From contig LN483070.1 of assembly GCA_900016675.1 (NCBI GenBank), forward strand, positions 186,001 through 250,000: DNA of 64,000 bases. Direction: 5' to 3'. The stretch comes from Arthrobacter saudimassiliensis. Its GTDB lineage: Bacteria > Actinomycetota > Actinomycetes > Actinomycetales > Micrococcaceae. Made by a program: the position numbers and the translations under genes. Below the pieces are notes generated by a model. It saw nothing but the letters and a program-made list of their open reading frames with translations. It searched no databases and was not told where the DNA came from. Below, one piece after another: positions 36,781-44,711 of the stretch (position 1 is the stretch's first letter; each line of letters opens with the position of its first letter).

Positions 36781-37040
36781 GGCTTGAAGGCTGGCAGATC
36801 ATCATCGTCATCGTCCTGGCCGTCCTGCTGTTCGGCGCCCCGAAGCTGCCGGGGCTGGCCCGCAGCGTCGGCCAGTCGCTGCGGATCTTCAAGTCCGAGG
36901 TGAGGCAGCTGAAGGATGAAAACAACGGACCCGCCCCGCAGGCGGCGCCCGGCGGGCCCGCCCCGCAGCCGGCGCCGCTGAGCCCCGGCAGCCCGGCCGG
37001 CGAATCAGCCCCGGGAGAGCACCGCCACCAGGAACCCTGA
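36777..37040 (+). CDS. tatA: Twin-arginine translocase subunit TatA/TatE
   Basis: The 87-aa protein has one N-terminal membrane helix (IIIVIVLAVLLFG), the family hinge APKLPGLARSVGQSLRIFKSEV amphipathic region, then a Pro/Ala-rich tail. Its ATG overlaps the stop of the esterase gene. It is the last gene of the nan operon, whose binding protein carries a Tat signal, so it may support that export. The final 36 bases overlap the convergent methyltransferase gene. Confidence 0.88.
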   Translation: MRLEGWQIIIVIVLAVLLFGAPKLPGLARSVGQSLRIFKSEVRQLKDENNGPAPQAAPGGPAPQPAPLSPGSPAGESAPGEHRHQEP

Positions 37041-37610
37041 CTCCGGCGTGAGCGGGCGCAGGTCCCAGGTGGACAGCTGCAGGTCCACGCGCAGTCCCGC
37101 GGCCTCGGCGTCGGCAAAGAACTGCCCGAAGTCGTAGCCGCGGCCGGCACCGAAGCCGATCACCACGCGGCCCTCCGGCGCCAGGTGCGAGCGCATCCGG
37201 GCCAGCACCTCGCCGGCGGTGCCGGGAGCCAGGAACGTCATGACGTTGCCGGCGCAGACGATCACGTCAAACGGTTCGCGGATGCCCTCGGCGGGCAGGT
37301 CCAGCTCCGCCAGGTCCCCCACCAGCCAGGTGGCCTGGGGGTGGTCCTTCCGGGCGGCGTCGATGAGCTCCGGGTCGACGTCAACGCCGACGACGGCGTG
37401 ACCCCGCCGCGCCAGCTCCCCGCCCACCCGGCCGGGCCCGGCCCCGGCGTCGAGGATCCGCGCGCCGCGCGGGACCATCGCATCGATCATCCGCGCCTCG
37501 CCGTGCAGGTCCGCGCCCTGCTCGCGCATCTGCTCGAACCGCTGGATGTACCAGGCCGAGTGTCCCGGATTCTGCTTCTTCTTCGCTTCCCAGAGGGTTT
37601 CCTTGCGCAT
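37005..37610 (-). CDS. Class I SAM-dependent methyltransferase
   Basis: The 201-aa protein has SAM motif I ILDAGAGPGRVGGELARRGH, the ribose-binding acidic end of strand 2 (VGVDVDPE), LVGDLAELDLP and a post-motif VIVCAGNVM. No target-recognition domain is visible, so the substrate is unknown. It runs convergent to tatA with overlapping ends and sits 13 bases downstream of the regulator gene. Confidence 0.82.
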   Translation of the reverse strand: MRKETLWEAKKKQNPGHSAWYIQRFEQMREQGADLHGEARMIDAMVPRGARILDAGAGPGRVGGELARRGHAVVGVDVDPELIDAARKDHPQATWLVGDLAELDLPAEGIREPFDVIVCAGNVMTFLAPGTAGEVLARMRSHLAPEGRVVIGFGAGRGYDFGQFFADAEAAGLRVDLQLSTWDLRPLTPESGFLVAVLSRG

Positions 37611-37623
37611 GAGGCAAGCCTAC

Positions 37624-38541
37624 TCAGCCGGCGCCCGTACTCCCTGTCGTCTCGCTGGCCGTCCCGGTGCCGCGCGGGCTCCCGGCCGGCGCCTCGTCCC
37701 CCGGCCGTCGGCCGACAGCGGCCGGCAGCGCGGCGGAGGCGAGCAGGGCGAGCTTATCGGCGTCCACGGAGCCCTGGTCCGGATGGAACACCACCAGCTT
37801 CAGTCCGTCCGCGCCGCCGATGTCGAGCCGTTCCCGGTTCAAGGTCAGCGCGCCGACCAGCGGATGGTTCAGCCGCAGCCGGCCGCCGTACTGGCTGCGC
37901 ACCTCGTGCCGGGCCCAGAGCTGGACGAACCGCGGGCTGGCCAGGGACAGCTCGCCGGTGAGCTCGATGAACCGGGGATCGTCGACGTCCTTGCCCACCG
38001 AGTGCCGCAGATTGGCGACCAGGCATTCGGCGGCGGCCTGCCAGTCCGGATACAGGTCCTGTTCCGCCGGGTCCAGGAACAGGTCCCGCAGCTGGTTGCC
38101 GCCGACGGCGAGCCGCGGCGAGAGCGCCGAGGCGAGCGGGTTGGCGGCCAGGATGTCGAAGTAGCGGCCCTCGATGACGGCCGGCTGGGCCAGGGAGCCG
38201 AGCAGGTTCAGGGCGCCCGGCGGCGGCACCTCGGCCCGGGCGCGGCGCCGGCGCTGCCGGGGCGCCTCGCAGACCAGGGTCATCAGGTGGGCCAGGTGGT
38301 CCTGGTCGAGCCGGAGCACCCGGGCCAGCGCCTCGAGGACCTGCAGGGAGGGATTACGGTCCCGGCCGCGCTCCAGCCGCAGGTAGTAGTCGGCGCTGAT
38401 GCCCGCCAGCATGGCCACCTCCTCCCGCCGCAGCCCGGGGACCCGCCGCGCACCGCCGCCTGGAATTCCCGCCTGCTCCGGGGTCACGAGCTCACGCCGG
38501 GCCCGCAGGAAGGCGCCCAGCGCGTTGGTCGTCTCAGTCAT
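37624..38541 (-). CDS. XRE-family regulator with MmyB-like ligand domain
   Basis: The 305-aa protein has an N-terminal helix-turn-helix with the MmyB-family signature VPGLRREEVAMLAGISADYY and a C-terminal PAS-like ligand domain (RYFDILAANPLASALSP and FVQLWARHEVR). Such regulators commonly stand divergent to an SDR or oxidoreductase and control it, as here. The C-terminal 40 residues are low complexity. Confidence 0.88.
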   Translation of the reverse strand: MTETTNALGAFLRARRELVTPEQAGIPGGGARRVPGLRREEVAMLAGISADYYLRLERGRDRNPSLQVLEALARVLRLDQDHLAHLMTLVCEAPRQRRRRARAEVPPPGALNLLGSLAQPAVIEGRYFDILAANPLASALSPRLAVGGNQLRDLFLDPAEQDLYPDWQAAAECLVANLRHSVGKDVDDPRFIELTGELSLASPRFVQLWARHEVRSQYGGRLRLNHPLVGALTLNRERLDIGGADGLKLVVFHPDQGSVDADKLALLASAALPAAVGRRPGDEAPAGSPRGTGTASETTGSTGAG

Positions 38542-38686
38542 GCGCCTACCCTACGACGGTCCCGGACAGGTTGCGGTGGCCCTGTCACACCCCCGGTTCA
38601 GGGGGGCTCTGGCTGGGGCCGGCCGGACGCTCCTACCGTCGGGGACGGCAGGCACCCCCGCCACCGACCATCCGAAAGGCAGCATC

Positions 38687-39376
38687 ATGACCGTCACCCT
38701 GATCACCGGAGCCAACAAAGGCATCGGCTTCGAAACCGCCCGGCAGCTCCTGGCCCAGGGCCACACCGTCTATATCGGCGCGCGCGACCCGGAGCGCGGC
38801 GCGAAGGCCGCGGCGGAGCTGGGCGGCTTCTTCGTCCAGCTCGACGTGACCGATGACGCGTCGGTCGCCGCGGCGCTGGAGACGATCGGCCGCGCGGAAG
38901 GGGCGCTCGACGTGCTGGTGAACAACGCCGGCGTCATGGCCAACGGCACCGTCGACGGCCCGACCGCGCTCTGGTCGTTCGACACCAACGCCGTGGGAAT
39001 CGTCCGCGTGACCGAAGCCGCGCTGCCCTGGCTGCAGCGGTCATCGCAGCCGGTCGTCGTCAACGTCACGAGCAGCATGGGCTCCTTCTGGGCCGTCACC
39101 ACGCCGGAGCGGCCGGAGTCCGGGCTGACCACGGCGCCGCTGTACGCGGCGTCCAAGGCCGCGGCCAACATGCTGACCCTGCAGTACGCCAAAGCGCACC
39201 CCGACATCAGGTTCAATGCGGTGGAACCGGGCTTCACCGCCACCGACATGACCGCGGAGATGGACGGCGGCCGGCCCGTGGAGGTCAGTGCCGGGACGAT
39301 CGTCCGGCTCGCCACGCAGGGGGCGGCCGGCACCGCCGGAACGTTCTCGGATGAGGGCGGCCCCCTGCCCTGGTAG
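38687..39376 (+). CDS. Short-chain dehydrogenase/reductase
   Basis: The 229-aa protein has the NAD(P) motif TGANKGIG, NNAGV, the catalytic Ser in NVTSSMG and YAASKAA (YxxxK). Similar to carbonyl-reductase-like SDRs. The 145-base divergent region shared with the MmyB-like regulator implies regulation by it. AAAGG lies nine bases before the ATG. Confidence 0.9.
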   Translation: MTVTLITGANKGIGFETARQLLAQGHTVYIGARDPERGAKAAAELGGFFVQLDVTDDASVAAALETIGRAEGALDVLVNNAGVMANGTVDGPTALWSFDTNAVGIVRVTEAALPWLQRSSQPVVVNVTSSMGSFWAVTTPERPESGLTTAPLYAASKAAANMLTLQYAKAHPDIRFNAVEPGFTATDMTAEMDGGRPVEVSAGTIVRLATQGAAGTAGTFSDEGGPLPW

Positions 39377-39461
39377 GGGTACGGCACGGACCGGCCGGAC
39401 ACGCCGCCGCATTGCGTTCGGCCGGGCCCCGCCGGGCGGGTTACCGGGCGGTGAACGCAGG

Positions 39462-39490
39462 TTGAACGGGTAACGTATCGGTATTACTCT
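39462..39490 (+). promoter_or_regulatory. Promoter of the LtaS-like gene
   Basis: TTGAAC (39462-39467) and TACTCT (39485-39490) are separated by 17 bases, placing a start site near 39497, about 68 bases before the ATG. Confidence 0.55.
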
Positions 39491-39564
39491 TCTACGGACC
39501 CAAAAACGGGGTGGATGTCAAGGGTGCCCGGCCAACGCGGGCCCCGGAACGTGAGGTATTGCCA

Positions 39565-41100
39565 ATGTCCGGTCGGCTTCTGCAGATGGCCCGGCGGAGC
39601 GGCGTCATTCTGGGACATGTCCTGGTCTACGTCCTGATCTGGCTGTCCCTTGCGCTGCTGGTGGCCGCCGTCGGCATCCGCTTCTACTTCGGCGAGATCT
39701 CCGTGGGGCAGATGCTGCTGAACCTGGTCTCGGTGGAGGCGGACGGCGGCGGCGGAGACCTGGTCTGGAAGGGCGTCCTGGGCATCGGCGTGGCGCCGCT
39801 GCTCGTCACCCTGGCGATCGCCTTCTGGCAGCACCGCCGCCGCCGGCGCCGCCTCGCGGGCGAGGGCCCGTCGCCGCGCACCAAGTGGATCACCCGGGCC
39901 GTCTCCACGGTCGCGGTATCCGCGCTCGTCGTGGGCAGCACCACCGCCTTCGCCACCACCGTGAACATGGCGGACTACATCAAGTCCGGCAACTCCAAGT
40001 ACGACGTCGGCGACTACTACGCCGAGCCGGTGGTCACCAGCGCCGACGGCGCCCGGAACCTGGTGCTGATCTACCTCGAATCCGGCGAGGGGACCCTCGC
40101 CGATGACGAGCTGTTCGAAAAGGACGCGTTCCTGCCGCTGAAGGAGGCCACCCCGGCCGCCGAGGGCTGGCAGAGCGTGGAGAACTTCCAGCAGTACGCC
40201 GGCGGCGGCTGGACCATGGCCGGCCTGGTCTCCACGCAGTGCGGGGTGCCGTTGAAGAGCGCGGGTGGCGACGGCGGCCGCGGCGTCGGCGGCGTCGACA
40301 CCTACATGGGCGGCACCACCTGCCTGGGCGACGTGCTGGCCGGGCACGGCTACACCAACGTGTTCCTGGGCGGCGCCAGCTCCTCCTTCGCCGCGAAGGA
40401 CACCTTCCTGTCCAGCCACGGCTACTCCGAGGTGAAGGGCCTGAACGACTGGCGCGCCGCCGGCGAACCGGCTGACAGCTTCCGCCCGGACTGGGGCCTG
40501 AGCGACGAACGGCTCATGGCCAACGCCCGGGACAAGGTCGACGAGCTGCACGCCGAGGCCGAGCGCACCGGCAATCCGTTCAACCTGTCCGTGCTGACCC
40601 TGGACACCCACGAGCCGGTGCACATTTACGACTACTGCGAGGTGGACACCGAGAACCGGGTCACCTCCGCGTTCCACTGCTCGCTGGCGCAGGTCGCCGG
40701 CTTCGTCGAGCACATGGAGGCGCAGGGCTACCTCGAGGACACCGCCGTGGTGATCATGGGCGACCACCTCAAGCACATGAGCGCCGGTGACGCGTTCCAC
40801 GAGCAGCTGGACCACCATCCGAACCGCACGATCTTCAACCGCATCTGGATTCCCGGCCAGGACCAGGGCAGCACGCTGCGCGACGGCGTCGACCAGCTGA
40901 GCATGTACCCCACCCTCCTGGAGGCCGCCGGCCTGACCCTCGAGGGACGGCAGGCGGGGCTGGGCGTGTCCGCCTTCGCCCCGGAGGTTCCGGCCGGCTC
41001 GGCGCAGGCCATGGATCCGGAGGCCTACGCCGAGCTGCTGGACTCCCGCTCCGCCCAGTTCTACACGCAGGCCTGGGCCTCCGACGACGTCACCGAGTAG
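39565..41100 (+). CDS. LtaS/MdoB-like membrane phosphoglycerol transferase
   Basis: The 511-aa protein has about three N-terminal membrane segments and a large extracytoplasmic sulfatase-fold domain. The metal/nucleophile region includes LIYLESGEGT, a Thr in GGGWTMAG (LtaS-type catalytic Thr position), THEPVH and VIMGDHLKH. LtaS-like enzymes transfer glycerol-phosphate from phosphatidylglycerol to envelope polymers. The actual acceptor is unknown. ATG 39565 has GAGG eight bases upstream; an upstream in-frame ATG at 39511 lacks one. Confidence 0.82.
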   Translation: MSGRLLQMARRSGVILGHVLVYVLIWLSLALLVAAVGIRFYFGEISVGQMLLNLVSVEADGGGGDLVWKGVLGIGVAPLLVTLAIAFWQHRRRRRRLAGEGPSPRTKWITRAVSTVAVSALVVGSTTAFATTVNMADYIKSGNSKYDVGDYYAEPVVTSADGARNLVLIYLESGEGTLADDELFEKDAFLPLKEATPAAEGWQSVENFQQYAGGGWTMAGLVSTQCGVPLKSAGGDGGRGVGGVDTYMGGTTCLGDVLAGHGYTNVFLGGASSSFAAKDTFLSSHGYSEVKGLNDWRAAGEPADSFRPDWGLSDERLMANARDKVDELHAEAERTGNPFNLSVLTLDTHEPVHIYDYCEVDTENRVTSAFHCSLAQVAGFVEHMEAQGYLEDTAVVIMGDHLKHMSAGDAFHEQLDHHPNRTIFNRIWIPGQDQGSTLRDGVDQLSMYPTLLEAAGLTLEGRQAGLGVSAFAPEVPAGSAQAMDPEAYAELLDSRSAQFYTQAWASDDVTE

Positions 41101-41223
41101 CCCGGCAGGATCAGGTAGCGCTTCCCCGGTCACAAGTCCGCCGCAGTGATGGACGATGGGAAGGTCAGACCGGGGCCGCCTGCCGGCGGGCCCGGCCCCC
41201 ACAGGACGGAAGGCGGAAGCCCC

Positions 41224-41352
41224 ATGGCGGATCTGGGCGGAATGGCGGACAAGGCCAAGGACGCGGCCAAGGACCACCCGGAGCAGGTGGACCAGGCCAA
41301 GGACAAGGTCAAGGACACCGTCACCGGCAACAAGGACGACGAGCAGAAATAG
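41224..41352 (+). CDS. Small charged helical protein (MT0933/CsbD-like)
   Basis: The 42-aa protein, MADLGGMADKAKDAAKDHPE followed by further Asp/Lys-rich repeats, resembles the Rv0909/MT0933-type antitoxin family and the CsbD stress proteins; these short amphipathic repeats are easily confused. No toxin gene adjoins it, so a stress-protein role is at least as likely. It stands alone with its own terminator. Confidence 0.75.
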   Translation: MADLGGMADKAKDAAKDHPEQVDQAKDKVKDTVTGNKDDEQK

Positions 41353-41363
41353 AACTCAGCACA

Positions 41364-41404
41364 ACGGAAGCCGGGCCGCCCGCATCGGGCGGCCCGGCTT
41401 CCGT
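41364..41404. terminator. Terminator after the small charged protein gene
   Basis: A perfect 19-bp stem (41364-41382 with 41386-41404) with a three-base loop lies 11 bases past the stop. Confidence 0.92.
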
Positions 41405-41473
41405 CCTCTCCGCCCCCGGCGGCCTGCGGCAGGAGCGCTGTGCATCATCGCCGGTGTGCGGCACACTGGTCGC

Positions 41474-42547
41474 GTGAGCGGACAACCGTGGGTGCTCCAT
41501 GTCGACCTCGACCAGTTCATCGCCGCCGTCGAGATCCTCCGCCGGCCCGAGCTGGCCGGGCGGCCGGTGATTGTCGGCGGCCGGGGCGATCCCACTGAGC
41601 GGGCCGTGGTCTCCACCGCCTCCTACGAGGCCCGGGCGTTCGGCGTCGGCTCCGGCATGCCGCTGCGGGTGGCGGCCCGGAAAGTGCCCGACGCCGTGTT
41701 CCTGCCCGTGGATGCCGAGGCGTACCTGGCGGCGTCGGATACGGTGATGGGCACCCTGAAGGCCCGGCCGGGCGCCGTCGTGCAGGTCCTGGGCTGGGAC
41801 GAGGCGTTCGTCGGCGTGGAGACGGAGGACCCGGAGGCCTATGCCAAGGACCTGCAGGCCGCGGTGCTGGAGGCCGCCCGGCTGCACTGCAGCGTGGGCA
41901 TCGGCGACACCCTGATCCGGGCCAAGAATGCCACCGACTTCGGCAAGCCCGCCGGGATTTTCCGGCTCACCGCCCGGAACTGGCTGGACGTGATGGGCGC
42001 CCGGCCCACCAAGGAACTGTGGGGCGTGGGCAACAGGATCTCCGCCCGGCTGGCCAAGCTGGGCATCAGCACCGTGGCCGAGCTGGCCGCCGCCGATCCG
42101 CAGGCGCTGGTGCCGGAGTTCGGCCCCAAGATGGGCCCCTGGTACGCCCAGCTGGGCCGCGGCGACGGCACGGCCGAGGTGGACGACACGCCCTGGGTGG
42201 CGCGCGGGCACAGCCGCGAGACGACGTTCCAGCAGAACCTCACCGAACCGGAGCAGGTGCTCGACGCCGTGCGGCAGCTGACGGCCGACGTGCTGAAGGA
42301 CGTGGCGGCCGAGGGCCGGCCGGTGATCGGGCTGACCCTCAAGGTCCGGTACGCGCCGTTCACCACGAAGACCCACGCGCGGAAGATCCCGGAGACCGCC
42401 GACGGCGGCGAGGTCCTCGCGCGGGCGCTGGACCTCGCCGCGGCGATCGAGCCGGGCCGGCCGATCCGCCTGCTGGGCCTGCGGGCGGAAATGACCATGC
42501 CCGACGACGCGCGGAAGGGACACACGCCCACCCGCGGCGGGTGGTGA
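41474..42547 (+). CDS. dinB2: Y-family DNA polymerase IV, DinB2-like
   Basis: The 357-aa translesion polymerase starts at GTG 41474. It shows the metal-binding HVDLDQF (Asp11), STASYEARAFGVGSGMP, the second catalytic pair in GWDEAF, and the thumb/little-finger segments (WGVGNRISARLAKLG, HSRETTF). Opening and WDEAF follow mycobacterial DinB2 rather than classic DinB (SIDEAY). The residue after Phe15 is Ile16, where most enzymes have the aromatic steric gate. The C-terminus lacks a clear beta-clamp motif. Confidence 0.9.
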   Translation: MSGQPWVLHVDLDQFIAAVEILRRPELAGRPVIVGGRGDPTERAVVSTASYEARAFGVGSGMPLRVAARKVPDAVFLPVDAEAYLAASDTVMGTLKARPGAVVQVLGWDEAFVGVETEDPEAYAKDLQAAVLEAARLHCSVGIGDTLIRAKNATDFGKPAGIFRLTARNWLDVMGARPTKELWGVGNRISARLAKLGISTVAELAAADPQALVPEFGPKMGPWYAQLGRGDGTAEVDDTPWVARGHSRETTFQQNLTEPEQVLDAVRQLTADVLKDVAAEGRPVIGLTLKVRYAPFTTKTHARKIPETADGGEVLARALDLAAAIEPGRPIRLLGLRAEMTMPDDARKGHTPTRGGW

Positions 42548-42552
42548 GGCGG

Positions 42553-42577
42553 GGCCGGCCCGGCGCCCGGGCCGGCC
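42553..42577. terminator. Hairpin between convergent dinB2 and quinone reductase
   Basis: GGCCGGCCCGG (42553-42563) pairs perfectly with CCGGGCCGGCC (42567-42577) around CGC, six bases before the reverse-strand stop codon. Confidence 0.75.
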
Positions 42578-42582
42578 GGCGG

Positions 42583-43599
42583 CTAGTCCTCTGCGGCCAC
42601 CCGGATCAGCACCTTGCCGGTGGCGCCGTCCTCCACGGCGTCGTGCGCCGCGGCGGTGTCCGCCAGCTCGAACCAGGTCAGCGGCAGGCCGGCGGCCTCC
42701 CCCACCGGCAGGGCGCCGTCGCGCAGCGCCTCGGTGATGTCCTTGACCGCGGCCTGATGGGCGGGCTCACCCTCGGTGTAGACCAGCACGCCCTGCCAGC
42801 GGATGTTCTTCGCGAAGCTGGCCACGATCGGCACCGTGATTTCCTCGCCGTTGTTGTTCGCGTAGTAGGCGATGCTGGCGTGGTTCGCGGCCACCTCCAC
42901 GTCCAGCGCCGCGTTCTGCGCCGGGGACACCTCCACAATGTGGTCGACGCCGTCGGGTGCGATCTCGCGGATGCGGTCGGCTTCGGCGTCGTCGGGGTAG
43001 CGGACGATGTGGTGGGCGCCGGCGGCGCGGGCCAGTTCGGCCTTCGCGTCGCTGCTGACCGTGGCGATGACGGTGGCGCCGGCCCAGGCGGCGAGCTGGA
43101 TCGCGGCGTGGCCGACGGCTCCGGCGCCGCCCTGGACGAGGACGGTCCGGTCCGCGAGCGCACCCGGGGCCAGCCGGGCGGGTCCGGACTCGTGCACGGT
43201 GAGGGCGCGGTGCGCGGTCATGGCCGGCACGCCGAGGCTGGCCGCGACGTCGAAGCCGATGCCCTCGGGCAGCGGGACGGCGCGCTCGGCGGGCAGGACG
43301 GCGAATTCCTGGGCTGTGCCGGTGGGGCGGCCGTGGGCGGCGAGGTAGATCCAGACCCGGTCCCCGGGCTGCAGGCCGGTCACGCCGTCGCCCACCGCGT
43401 CTATGATGCCGGCGCCGTCCTGGTTCGGCACGACTTCGGGGAAGGGCACGCCCGCGGCGCGGGCCTTCCAGTCGGTGGGGTTCACCCCGGAGACGGTGAT
43501 GCGGACCCGCACTTCGCCGGGACCGGGTTCGGCAACCTCACGCTCGGCGAGGGAGAGGACAGAGGACGCTCCGGACTCGGAGTAGACGATTGCTTTCAT
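42583..43599 (-). CDS. NADPH:quinone reductase-like zinc-free dehydrogenase
   Basis: The 338-aa MDR-superfamily oxidoreductase has the N-terminal GroES-like fold (GEVRVRITVSGVNPTDWK, PNQDGAGII) and the nucleotide-binding VLVQGGAGAVGHAAIQLA. The zinc-coordinating residues of alcohol dehydrogenases are absent, as in quinone reductases and zeta-crystallins. Start ATG 43599 fits the family's MKAIVY opening; frame continuing upstream is not similar. Confidence 0.88.
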   Translation of the reverse strand: MKAIVYSESGASSVLSLAEREVAEPGPGEVRVRITVSGVNPTDWKARAAGVPFPEVVPNQDGAGIIDAVGDGVTGLQPGDRVWIYLAAHGRPTGTAQEFAVLPAERAVPLPEGIGFDVAASLGVPAMTAHRALTVHESGPARLAPGALADRTVLVQGGAGAVGHAAIQLAAWAGATVIATVSSDAKAELARAAGAHHIVRYPDDAEADRIREIAPDGVDHIVEVSPAQNAALDVEVAANHASIAYYANNNGEEITVPIVASFAKNIRWQGVLVYTEGEPAHQAAVKDITEALRDGALPVGEAAGLPLTWFELADTAAAHDAVEDGATGKVLIRVAAED

Positions 43600-43745
43600 A
43601 GGGGACTGCAAGGACTTCCGGGTGTGGTCTATTCCCCAGACCGGCGGACCGGTCCGGGGCAGGCGTCGTCGGTCTGCCATACTGGCCGGGCGATTCACGT
43701 GGCGCCGTCCAGGAGCGCCTTCCGCGGCACCGAAGCGGTGTAGCC

Positions 43746-44204
43746 ATGACAGAAACATTCATTTCCAGCCCGGTGCTCAGCCTCGCCCTGCTGCCGGAGC
43801 GTCTGAGCATTTTCCGGTTCGAGCCGTCCCGTGCAGTGACGGAGCTGCCGGCGTTCACGGGCCTGTGGTCCGTCACCCGCACCCCGCGGGAGCTCTCCGT
43901 GGTGGCGGAGGAGGGCGCCTGCCCCGCTGCGGACGCGGAGGACCCGGGGTGGCGGTGCCTGTATGTCGACGGCCCGATTCCGTTCGAGCTGACCGGGGTG
44001 GTGGCCGGCCTGACGTCGGTGATCGCGGCGGCGGGCCTGCCCGTGTTCGTCCTCTCGACGTTCGACAGCGACCTGCTGCTCCTGCGCGGCGAGTCCCTGG
44101 ACCGGTCTCTTCGGGCGCTTCGGGAGGCGGGCTATCGGGTTCAGCCGCCCGCCTCATTTGACCTCGGTGAACCGGGTTCCCAGAGGTTCGGACAGCGCCG
44201 ATAG
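43746..44204 (+). CDS. ACT-domain protein
   Basis: The 152-aa protein has the pattern of the paired-ACT (CASTOR-like) regulators: LALLPERLSIFRF, GLWSVTRTPRELSVV, CLYVDGPIPFELTGVVAGL, and LPVFVLSTFDSDLLLL. Such proteins bind amino acids. It ends with a basic tail whose last 51 bases overlap the reverse-strand lipoprotein gene, a tight convergent arrangement. Confidence 0.82.
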   Translation: MTETFISSPVLSLALLPERLSIFRFEPSRAVTELPAFTGLWSVTRTPRELSVVAEEGACPAADAEDPGWRCLYVDGPIPFELTGVVAGLTSVIAAAGLPVFVLSTFDSDLLLLRGESLDRSLRALREAGYRVQPPASFDLGEPGSQRFGQRR

Positions 44205-44609
44205 GTCCAGGGGTTCGGGGTCCCCGCCGCCGACGCCGACCTCGGAGTAGTCGACGACAAACCAGTTCCTGCCCTCCGCAAAGTAAACCGATCCCTCGGA
44301 TCCCGCGGCGTTGCTCATCAAGGTGTAGGCCTCGTCCCGTGCCTCCGGCGATTCAAAATAGAAGATCTCCACGGTCCGGGTGCATTTCACGGACTCGGCG
44401 GGCAGCTGCCCGTTGCTGCCCATCACCTCGGTGGGCGGAGGAGGATCCTCCTGGCAGTCGAGCTGCCCGGACACGGCCTGCCGGGCGGCTTCCAATGAGT
44501 TGTACGAGGGCAGATCTTCGGTGGACGGCGCGTCCGCGGTGCAGGCAGTGCCGGCTCCGATGAGCAGGATGAGTGCGCCGAGGTTCGCGGCACCACGGTT
44601 CTTCAGCAT
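44154..44609 (-). CDS. Putative lipoprotein, function unknown
   Basis: The 151-aa protein has a signal with lipobox GTAC (Cys23), then a small secreted domain with two further cysteines (DCQED, VKCTR) and a FYFESPEARDEAYTLM segment. No family is recognised. It overlaps the convergent ACT-domain gene. Confidence 0.78.
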   Translation of the reverse strand: MLKNRGAANLGALILLIGAGTACTADAPSTEDLPSYNSLEAARQAVSGQLDCQEDPPPPTEVMGSNGQLPAESVKCTRTVEIFYFESPEARDEAYTLMSNAAGSEGSVYFAEGRNWFVVDYSEVGVGGGDPEPLDLSALSEPLGTRFTEVK

Positions 44610-44711
44610 CGTTGGATCCCCCCTGTGTCGTGCCGGCTATCGTGGCATGCCCGGCGCAGGTTGAGAAGGGCCCGAAAACCGCCTCGTCCCGTGCAGCGTC
44701 GACGCCGGGAG

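Noticed and set aside
39471-39490. CGTATC before the LtaS-like gene as a third two-component site
   Set aside because: There is only one TATC word, with no second copy 11 bases away and no CATACG partner.
41224-41352. Toxin-antitoxin locus based on the MT0933-like small protein
   Set aside because: No toxin-like gene is adjacent; the protein stands alone between an envelope enzyme and a polymerase with its own terminator.
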